From contig NZ_CAJPNR010000070.1 in NCBI RefSeq assembly GCF_905372115.1, forward strand, positions 1 through 5,270: a DNA stretch of 5,270 bases, in the 5' to 3' direction. Positions 1 to 4,533 of this stretch are shown here, piece after piece (within the stretch, counting starts at the first letter, position 1; every line of letters begins with the position of its first letter). The DNA is from an uncultured Streptococcus sp. (GTDB lineage Bacteria > Bacillota > Bacilli > Lactobacillales > Streptococcaceae). The notes beneath the pieces are model-generated. The model searched no databases. It worked only from the letters and a program-made list of their open reading frames with translations, and was not told where the DNA came from. Both the position numbers and the translations under genes were made by a program.

Positions 1-839
1 GTCAGGGAAGCGATGTGACTCTTGTCCGTCGCGATAAGAATGGCACCTCAGTGACAGCTCGCTATGTTCCAACCGTGGTTGAACCATCATCTAGCAAGGA
101 CAGTGTGTCCAGCGGTCGCAAAGGCCAAGCTCAAACGGGCACGCCAACCTTTGAAGGAGCGATTGACCAGGCAGTAGCACCTACCTTTGCGGATGGCAGC
201 ACAGAGATGGTTGTCCCAGGTGAGGGAACTTATCGGTTCAATATGTTGGGGGCAGTGACCTTTGTACCGGAAGCCGACTTTGTCGGAACTGCTCGCGGAG
301 TCGTCGTGAAGCGTTCAGATATTTATGGCAATGCCGTGACGGCTACCTATACCCCAACTGTCTTGGGAAGCACTGCTAAAGAAGATACCAGCAGCACAGG
401 TCTTAAAGGCCAGCCGCAGACTGGTAAACCAATCTTTGAAGGCGACGTGGATCCAACAGTTCCGCCAACTTTCGAGGATAGCAGTACCGAAAAGGTTGTT
501 CCAGGCCAAGGTACTTACACGATTGCCCCAGATGGCACTGTGACCTTTGTACCGGAAACGGGCTTTGTCGGTCAAGCTGACGGTGTGACAGTGATTCGCA
601 AAGACCGCAATGGTCAGACGATTTCAGCAGTCTATGTTCCGACTGTGACAGAAGCTCCTGTTCAGCCAGAGCGGACGATTACGCCTGCACCGCCATCTCT
701 TTCTAAGAGTGAGGGTGCAAAAGCCCTTCCTAAGACCGGTACAGAAGAAACCTCATACATAGCAGCAAGTTTACTTGCGGGAGTATCAGGTTTGGGACTG
801 ATTGCTTTAGAGAAGAGAAAGAAAAAGTCTGAAGACTAA
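1..839 (+). CDS. CshA-like fibrillar surface adhesin, LPXTG-anchored (3' part only)
   Basis: This is the C-terminal end of a sortase-anchored surface protein. The frame is open from the first full codon at base 3, so the gene starts outside the window; the GTG at 15 is an internal Val codon, not a start. About 278 residues are visible. They contain the tail of one repeat and two complete 95-residue repeats with the marks of CshA-type fibril repeats: a GQxQTG block, a VTFVPE block, 'GFVG', 'RKDRNG' and a closing 'YVPTV'. A Pro/Ser-rich linker follows, then LPKTG, a hydrophobic segment and the charged tail EKRKKKSED. Proteins of this family form surface fibrils and mediate binding to fibronectin and other oral bacteria. 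Oral streptococci can carry several CshA paralogues, so I do not say which one this is. The gene converges on pavA across a shared terminator. Confidence 0.9.
   Translation, partial: QGSDVTLVRRDKNGTSVTARYVPTVVEPSSSKDSVSSGRKGQAQTGTPTFEGAIDQAVAPTFADGSTEMVVPGEGTYRFNMLGAVTFVPEADFVGTARGVVVKRSDIYGNAVTATYTPTVLGSTAKEDTSSTGLKGQPQTGKPIFEGDVDPTVPPTFEDSSTEKVVPGQGTYTIAPDGTVTFVPETGFVGQADGVTVIRKDRNGQTISAVYVPTVTEAPVQPERTITPAPPSLSKSEGAKALPKTGTEETSYIAASLLAGVSGLGLIALEKRKKKSED
78..362 (+). repeat. CshA-type fibril repeat, complete unit 1 (285 bp / 95 aa)
   Basis: This is the first complete in-frame repeat of the adhesin. Its GQAQTG block, FEG, 'STEMVVPGEGTY', VTFVPE and 'YTPTV' recur exactly 95 codons later. 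The start and end are set arbitrarily just after one 'PTV' and at the next, because the true repeat phase cannot be fixed from two units. This copy has diverged from the next one in places, such as 'RFNMLGAV' against 'TIAPDGTV'. Confidence 0.85.
363..647 (+). repeat. CshA-type fibril repeat, complete unit 2 (285 bp / 95 aa)
   Basis: This is the last complete repeat before the wall-spanning linker. It shares an identical 18-base block encoding VTFVPE with unit 1 (255-272 and 540-557, exactly 285 bp apart). It closes with 'RKDRNG' and 'YVPTV'. The partial repeat at bases 3-77 ends in a similar 'RRDKNG' and 'YVPTV', so units 0 and 2 are alike at their ends. Confidence 0.85.
726..836 (+). other. 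Cell wall sorting signal (LPKTG, hydrophobic segment, charged tail)
   Basis: The last 37 residues of the adhesin begin with LPKTG. About 20 mostly apolar residues follow (SYIAASLLAGVSGLGLIALE), then a positively charged end. This is the standard substrate for sortase A, which cleaves between Thr and Gly and links the protein to peptidoglycan. Confidence 0.95.
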
Positions 840-893
840 CATAGGCTTGAAGAAATTCTATTAATGAACTAGAAGAATTTCGAGAGAACGCAA

Positions 894-927
894 AAACAGG
901 TAGAACTTTTGTTCTACCTGTTTATTT
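894..927. terminator. Bidirectional intrinsic terminator between the adhesin gene and pavA
   Basis: A perfect 13-bp stem (894-906 with 911-923) closes a TTTT loop. Reading +, the stem runs into TTTATTTATA. Reading -, the descending arm is followed by more T before GCG, giving five T in a row. The hairpin lies between two convergent genes, so it can end both transcripts. The stretch 928-1024 holds no convincing gene; a 21-codon ORF there is treated as chance. Confidence 0.85.
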
Positions 928-1024
928 ATAAAAAATCATTGGAGTTGATGGAGATAATAGAAAGCTTCAGCTGGCTAATGACGATAATGCTCCTAAGTAA
1001 ATTTGCTAGTTAAAGAGGGCGATT

Positions 1025-2674
1025 TTACATCTTCATACTTTTAATCTTTTCTTCATCAGGTGTGACGCGCAGGGTTTTCTGGCCTGTATAGGTGACAAAT
1101 CCTGGCTTTCCACCGGTTGGTTTGTTGAGCTTCCTAGTCTCAATCATATCTACTTGGACCAGATTAGAGAGTCTGGCTTTGGAGAAGTAGGCCGCTAGCT
1201 CGGCAGCGTCTGTCTTGACTTCATCGCTGGGCTGAAGATTGCCTGTGATGACCACATGACTACCTGGAATATCCTTGGCGTGAAACCAAAGCTCGTCCTT
1301 CTTGGCCATCTTAAACGTCAGCTCATCATTTTGTAGATTGTTGCGGCCAACCAGGATAATAGTTTGGCCATCTGTTGCCAAATATTTCTCCGGTTTCTGT
1401 CTTTTCTGGATTTTCTCTCTCTGGCGCCGTCGGATAAAGCCAGTTTGGATTAGTTCTTCTCGAATTTCCGCAATCTCAGTCAGGCTGGCCTGAGCAAGGG
1501 CTGTTTCCACGCTCTCTAGGTAGAGTATAGTAGCACGAGTCTCCTCGATCAGGCTGGTCAGGTGTTTGACAGCTTCCTTGAGCTTCTGGTAGCGTTTAAA
1601 ATAGCGCTGGGCATTTTGGTTGGGAGTCAGGGCTTTGTCAAGCGAGATCATAATCTTCTCACCTGTGTAGTAATTGTCTAGCTCTACCTGGTCCTGGTCG
1701 TTGGGCACCTGATGGAGAAAGGTGGTCAAGAGTTCCCCTTTTTGGCGGAATTCTTCTGCATTCTCCGTTGCTAGGAGCTCTTCCTCTTGCTTACCTAGTT
1801 TTTTTCGGTTCTTTTCCAACTCATTTTCTACTCGGCGGATGAGCTCGCTGGCCTGCTGGTTGACCCGGTCTCGCTCAGCTTTGTCCTTATAAAAAGTGTC
1901 TAAAAGCTCGGATAAGGTGGAGATTTGGGTCTTGCTGTCGGAAAATAGCAGAGCAGAGAAGGATTTTTCGGTCAGGCTTGGCTGAGTCGGACTGGCAAAG
2001 AAGGCTCGGAAAGTTTTGAGCTTGTCAGCTGTCAGACGGCCACTGAGCTCAGTAGCCGTATCCCGACCCAATCCCTGAAAAATTTGCTGCAGGCGTTTGG
2101 GCTCTAAGTCTTCAGTATGTAGGATTTCAAAGAGCTTTTCATCGCCTACAGTGAAAGGATTAAGACTGCCAGTCTGAGGCGGTGCGACATAAGTTGAGCC
2201 CGGCAGGATGGTTCGATAGCTATTTTGTGAAAATCCGACATGTTTGATGGCTTCAATAATCTTACCGCTAGCCTTGTCCAAGAGAATGATGTTGCTGTGC
2301 TTGCCCATGATTTCGATAATCAGAGTCACAGCTACGCTGTCGCCGATTTCGTTCTTATTGGAGACGCTGATTTCCAAAATCCGGTCATTCTCCACTTGCT
2401 GGATTGCTTCAATAACAGCGCCCTGCAGGTATTTGCGCATCACCATGATAAAGGTATTGGGAACAGCTGGATTTTCAAACGTGGTATCTGTCAGCTGGAC
2501 GCGCCCAAAGACCGAGTGGGCTGATAGGAGCAGCTTGTGGCTTTGGCGGTTGCTGCGAATCTGTAAAACCAGCTCCTGTTCAAAGGGCTGATTAATCTTC
2601 TGAATGCGGCCGCCCACTAATTCGCGGCGGAGCTCCTCAGTCATGTGGTGTAAAAAAAATCCGTCGAAAGACAT
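1025..2674 (-). CDS. pavA: Rqc2-family protein RqcH / fibronectin-binding protein PavA (FbpA)
   Basis: This is a full-length 549-residue NFACT protein, close to the usual size of streptococcal PavA. The N-terminal NFACT-N domain (about 1-170) opens with MSFDGFFLHHMTEEL and contains Asp97-Arg98 within 'ENDRIL', the pair needed for RqcH activity in Bacillus subtilis, and 'EIMGKHSN' near 121-128. A middle part follows with two charged coiled coils (about 265-315 and 355-410). The C-terminal NFACT-R domain (about 425-540) has 'ELWFHAKDIPGSHVVI'. In the family, RqcH binds stalled 50S-peptidyl-tRNA complexes and recruits tRNA-Ala to add alanine tails. Streptococcal members (PavA, FbpA) were first described as fibronectin-binding adhesion factors although they lack a signal peptide and LPXTG motif; none is seen here. 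The start at 2674 is supported by AAGGAG six bases upstream. Confidence 0.95.
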   Translation of the reverse strand: MSFDGFFLHHMTEELRRELVGGRIQKINQPFEQELVLQIRSNRQSHKLLLSAHSVFGRVQLTDTTFENPAVPNTFIMVMRKYLQGAVIEAIQQVENDRILEISVSNKNEIGDSVAVTLIIEIMGKHSNIILLDKASGKIIEAIKHVGFSQNSYRTILPGSTYVAPPQTGSLNPFTVGDEKLFEILHTEDLEPKRLQQIFQGLGRDTATELSGRLTADKLKTFRAFFASPTQPSLTEKSFSALLFSDSKTQISTLSELLDTFYKDKAERDRVNQQASELIRRVENELEKNRKKLGKQEEELLATENAEEFRQKGELLTTFLHQVPNDQDQVELDNYYTGEKIMISLDKALTPNQNAQRYFKRYQKLKEAVKHLTSLIEETRATILYLESVETALAQASLTEIAEIREELIQTGFIRRRQREKIQKRQKPEKYLATDGQTIILVGRNNLQNDELTFKMAKKDELWFHAKDIPGSHVVITGNLQPSDEVKTDAAELAAYFSKARLSNLVQVDMIETRKLNKPTGGKPGFVTYTGQKTLRVTPDEEKIKSMKM

Positions 2675-2680
2675 GCTTTT

Positions 2681-2712
2681 CTCCTTGAAAGTTGCTACAG
2701 AAAATTATAACA
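2681..2712 (-). promoter_or_regulatory. pavA ribosome binding site and extended -10 promoter
   Basis: On the minus strand, AAGGAG occupies 2686-2681, six bases before the ATG. A perfect extended -10, TGTTATAAT, lies at 2712-2704 and would start the transcript near 2697, giving a leader of about 20 bases. No good -35 is present at 17 bp spacing (AAGCTT is found there), which is tolerable for an extended -10 promoter. No leader structure is seen. Confidence 0.65.
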
Positions 2713-2823
2713 AAAAACCAAGCTAAAAGCTTCTAAAGTCTCGCCAAAAAGCAATTTAATTTTTACCTATAACTGCCTCGATAAATCAAATCCGAACATT
2801 TTATAAAAATTTTCAAAAAGGTC

Positions 2824-2852
2824 TTGACATCCTTTCAGGAAAAACTTAAAAT
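2824..2852 (+). promoter_or_regulatory. Sigma-A promoter of the Trp T-box / trpX transcript
   Basis: A consensus -35, TTGACA (2824-2829), lies 17 bp from TAAAAT (2847-2852). The expected start is near 2859, immediately before the base of T-box stem I at 2860. The promoter is divergent from that of pavA, and the bases between them (2713-2823) show no further convincing feature. Confidence 0.85.
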
Positions 2853-2858
2853 ATAGGA

Positions 2859-3104
2859 AATTAGAAAAGTAGTAGATGCATTTGTTTATAGCGAGCTCGT
2901 GGTTGGTGGAAATGAGCAGCAAATCTTTACGAAATTGGGCTAATGGATAAAATGAATTTGAAACAATAAGAATTCGGTAGGCACACCTTACAGTGCAGCT
3001 TGTTTGATGACAAGACAGAGATATGGGAATACTAGTTATTTTCCATAATTGAGGTGGCACCGCGATTTACGCCCTCACACAGAGTACCTGTGTGAGGATT
3101 TTTT
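2859..3104 (+). promoter_or_regulatory. Tryptophan-specific T-box riboswitch upstream of trpX
   Basis: This leader senses uncharged tRNA-Trp and controls read-through into trpX. The stem I base is ATTAG (2860-2864) with CTAAT (2940-2944). The specifier loop carries AGTA (2868-2871) on its 5' side and TGG (2936-2938) plus a purine on its 3' side. Further pairing is GTAGA (2872-2876) with TTTAC (2926-2930), ATTTG (2880-2884) with CAAAT (2920-2924), and a distal hairpin 2895-2917 around the conserved GGTTGGTGG. Two hairpins follow: 2999-3014 and a likely stem III at 3022-3047. The antiterminator pairs GAGG (3051-3054) with CCTC (3073-3076) and GCG (3062-3064) with CGC (3070-3072), leaving the canonical seven-base bulge TGGCACC (3055-3061). 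The C after TGG suits a G discriminator base, as expected for tRNA-Trp. The CCTC arm is shared with the terminator, so the two folds exclude each other. Confidence 0.93.
3073..3104 (+). terminator. Conditional terminator of the Trp T-box
   Basis: CCTCACACAG (3073-3082) pairs perfectly with CTGTGTGAGG (3088-3097) around a five-base loop, followed by six T (3099-3104). It reuses the CCTC arm of the antiterminator. Uncharged tRNA-Trp bound to the leader should therefore prevent this hairpin and let transcription reach trpX. Confidence 0.92.
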
Positions 3105-3136
3105 GTTGCTTATTATAAAAAAACAAGGAGAATTGC

Positions 3137-3191
3137 CTATGTTTAAACGATGGCGTCCCTAGGGATTAAACAGAAAAAATATAAAACATAG
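3137..3191 (+). repeat. Overlapping inverted repeats around the mini-ORF
   Basis: CTATGTTT (3137-3144), which contains the mini-ORF start codon, is perfectly complementary to AAACATAG (3184-3191), which ends four bases before the trpX GGAG (3196-3199). A competing hairpin pairs GTTTAA (3141-3146) with TTAAAC (3166-3171) and encloses the palindrome TCCCTAGGGA (3156-3165). The two pairings share bases 3141-3144 and cannot form together. I infer a possible translation switch. The stems are short and AT-rich, so their stability is uncertain. Confidence 0.4.
3139..3162 (+). CDS. Possible 7-residue leader peptide MFKRWRP with one Trp codon
   Basis: A tiny ORF, ATG to TAG, lies after the T-box terminator and before trpX. 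It would be translated only in read-through transcripts. AAGGAG (3125-3130) sits eight bases before its ATG, a site at least as good as the GGAG of trpX. The peptide is MFKRWRP, with a Trp codon at 3151-3153 and Pro just before the stop. A precedent is the B. subtilis at (anti-TRAP) operon, where a Trp T-box is followed by a short Trp-codon leader peptide that controls translation of the next gene. The stop here is about 33 bases before the trpX ribosome binding site, so the mechanism would have to differ. Translation is inferred from the sequence. A chance ORF of this length is possible, but one with this ribosome binding site is less so. Confidence 0.5.
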   Translation: MFKRWRP

Positions 3192-3206
3192 AAATGGAGA
3201 AAGAAC

Positions 3207-4214
3207 ATGAAAAATAAACGATTAGTAACTATCTTAGGCCTTCTGGCCGTTTTGGCAATCGGTGGGATTGTCTATTCTAGCTTGAACAGCAAAGGCAACA
3301 ACACAAAGACCAGCAGCGACAGTCAGACAGTCAAGGTCGGCGTGCTGCAGTATGTCAGCCATCCTTCGCTGGATTTGATTTACAAGGGGATTCAGGATGG
3401 TTTGGCTGAGGAAGGCTATAAGGGCGACAAGATTAAGATTGACTTTATGAATGCTGAGGGCGATCAGAGTAAGGTCTCTACTATGAGTAAGCAGTTGGTT
3501 TCCAATGACAACGATGTGCTGATTGGTATTGCGACTCCGTCTGCACAAGGACTGGCTGCAGCTACTAAGAACAAGCCTATTGTCATGGGAGCTATCACAG
3601 ATCCAGTTGGAGCAAATCTAGTGAAAAATCTGGACAAGCCAGGGGGCAATATCACGGGTGTCTCTGACCGTAATCCAGCTAAGCAACAACTAGAGCTGAT
3701 TAAAAAATTGACTCCAGATGTAAAAACTATCGGTGCGCTGTACTCTAGCAGCGAAGACAACTCCAAAGCTCAGGTAGAAGAGTTCAAAAAATTGGCTGAA
3801 GAGGCAGGCTACAAGGTAGAGGAATACTCTGTTCCTTCAACCAATGAAATTGCATCAACTATGAATGTCATGACTGGCAAGGTTGATGCTATCTGGATTC
3901 CAATTGACAATACCATTGCGTCAGCTTTTGCGACAGTTGTGTCCAGCAATAAAGAAGCTAAGAAACCGATTTATCCAAGTGCGACAGCAATGGTAGAAGA
4001 AGGTGGCCTTGCCTCTGTCGTTGTAGACCAGTATGACCTAGGTGTTGCGACTGGTAAAATGGTAGCTAAAGTCCTTAAAGGTGCTAAACCTGCTGACACT
4101 GCAGTAGATATTTTCGACACAGGTAAATCTGTTATCAATACCAAAAATGCCAAAGAACTTGGCATTACTGTACCAGAAGATGTTCTGAAAGAAGCTGGAC
4201 AAGTGATTAAATAG
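3207..4214 (+). CDS. trpX: TrpX-type ABC transporter substrate-binding protein (ABC_sub_bind / DUF534 family)
   Basis: This 335-residue extracytoplasmic binding protein probably captures tryptophan for import. Residues 1-5 are basic (MKNKR) and 6-26 form a hydrophobic segment, followed by a Ser/Asn/Thr/Lys-rich linker to about 40. There is no cysteine anywhere, so it is not a lipoprotein; it is probably held by the uncleaved N-terminal helix or secreted. The binding domain runs from about 42 to the end. It shows the family pattern 'AITDPVGANLVKNL' (129-142), 'KPGGNITGVSD' (144-154) and 'SATAMVEEGGLAS' (258-270). The start is fixed by GGAG (3196-3199) seven bases upstream. The tryptophan assignment rests on the TGG-specific T-box and on known trpXYZ loci of Firmicutes; the fold alone does not give the ligand. 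The protein has a single Trp (W230). No permease or ATPase gene follows; a terminator does. Confidence 0.85.
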   Translation: MKNKRLVTILGLLAVLAIGGIVYSSLNSKGNNTKTSSDSQTVKVGVLQYVSHPSLDLIYKGIQDGLAEEGYKGDKIKIDFMNAEGDQSKVSTMSKQLVSNDNDVLIGIATPSAQGLAAATKNKPIVMGAITDPVGANLVKNLDKPGGNITGVSDRNPAKQQLELIKKLTPDVKTIGALYSSSEDNSKAQVEEFKKLAEEAGYKVEEYSVPSTNEIASTMNVMTGKVDAIWIPIDNTIASAFATVVSSNKEAKKPIYPSATAMVEEGGLASVVVDQYDLGVATGKMVAKVLKGAKPADTAVDIFDTGKSVINTKNAKELGITVPEDVLKEAGQVIK

Positions 4215-4221
4215 AAAGAAG

Positions 4222-4250
4222 GAAGTCTGTTGCTTGACAGGCTTCTTTTT
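4222..4250 (+). terminator. Intrinsic terminator after trpX
   Basis: GAAGTCTGT (4222-4230) pairs with ACAGGCTTC (4237-4245) around TGCTTG, with one G-U pair, followed by five T. It starts eight bases after the trpX stop codon, so the trpX transcript appears monocistronic and separate from pheS. Confidence 0.85.
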
Positions 4251-4286
4251 CTCGATAGTCTCTTTTTGTAAATTCTTTAACTGAGC

Positions 4287-4315
4287 TTGCGAAATGTTTA
4301 GAAATCTGTTAGAAT
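4287..4315 (+). promoter_or_regulatory. Promoter of the Phe T-box / pheS transcript
   Basis: TTGCGA (4287-4292, four of six consensus bases) lies 17 bp from TAGAAT (4310-4315). The -10 is extended by an upstream TG (4307-4308). The start is expected near 4322, a few bases before stem I of the leader. Nothing else is seen between the trpX terminator and this promoter. Confidence 0.7.
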
Positions 4316-4321
4316 GAAGTA

Positions 4322-4519
4322 TAACTGAATAGCAATCCGCAAGACCAGTACCCTAGGGGAAGTTTAACAGGGAGGGGAGCCATCGACTGAGAGCTCTCTA
4401 GATGAAAGCTAGGCGAATTCACTTGCTCTAGGATTGATAAGTAAGGTCTGGCTTGCCAGATAAAAAACGGATGGTACCGCGTGTCAACGCTCCGCTTATG
4501 GAGATTGATGCGCTTTTTT
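4322..4519 (+). promoter_or_regulatory. Phenylalanine-specific T-box riboswitch upstream of pheS
   Basis: This leader senses uncharged tRNA-Phe and controls pheS. The stem I base is GCAAG (4339-4343) with CTTGC (4422-4426). The specifier loop has AGTA (4347-4350) on one side and GAA, TTC (4418-4420) and a purine A on the other. The next helix is CCTAG (4352-4356) with CTAGG (4409-4413). A short hairpin, TCTGG (4447-4451) with CCAGA (4456-4460), serves as stem III. The antiterminator pairs CGGA (4468-4471) with TCCG (4491-4494) and GCG (4479-4481) with CGC (4488-4490), leaving the canonical bulge TGGTACC (4472-4478). The T after TGG suits the A discriminator of tRNA-Phe. Only 41 bases separate stem I from the antiterminator, against 106 in the trpX leader, so there is no room for a full stem II region. 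Confidence 0.93.
4479..4519 (+). terminator. Conditional terminator of the Phe T-box
   Basis: GCGTGTCAA (4479-4487) pairs with TTGATGCGC (4505-4513), with two G-U pairs. A small internal loop follows, then CTCC (4490-4493) with GGAG (4500-4503) around GCTTAT. Six T follow at 4514-4519. The hairpin uses the GCG and TCC bases that form the antiterminator, so the two structures are exclusive. It ends 14 bases before the pheS start codon. Confidence 0.9.
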
Positions 4520-4533
4520 ATTTTGGAGGGAAA

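Noticed and set aside
852..881. Inverted repeat GAAATTCT / AGAATTTC
   Set aside because: It is an 8-bp AT-rich stem with a 14-base loop and no T-tract; the stronger hairpin at 894-923 is the evident terminator.
948..1013. 21-codon plus-strand ORF (MEIIESFSWLM...) with GGAG upstream
   Set aside because: The spacing to the ATG is only three bases, it lies just beyond a strong terminator with no promoter of its own, and it has no recognisable features.
2240..2591. Two overlapping plus-strand ORFs of 94 and 115 codons
   Set aside because: They are frame shadows inside pavA, which has clear domains throughout on the opposite strand.
2720..2732. Small dyad AAGCT-AAA-AGCTT near the pavA promoter -35 position
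   Set aside because: It is too short and simple to claim as an operator, and the promoter has an extended -10 that does not need a -35.
2767..3060. 97-codon ORF on the minus strand
   Set aside because: It lies antisense to the Trp T-box and its promoter, its translation resembles no known family, and RNA structure explains the conserved bases.
3234..3766. Minus-strand ORFs of 104 and 100 codons
   Set aside because: They are antisense shadows of trpX, without a ribosome binding site or recognisable protein motifs.
4389..4398. Perfect 10-bp palindrome GAGAGCTCTC
   Set aside because: It lies in the distal part of T-box stem I, where local self-complementarity is expected, so a separate protein-binding site is not needed.
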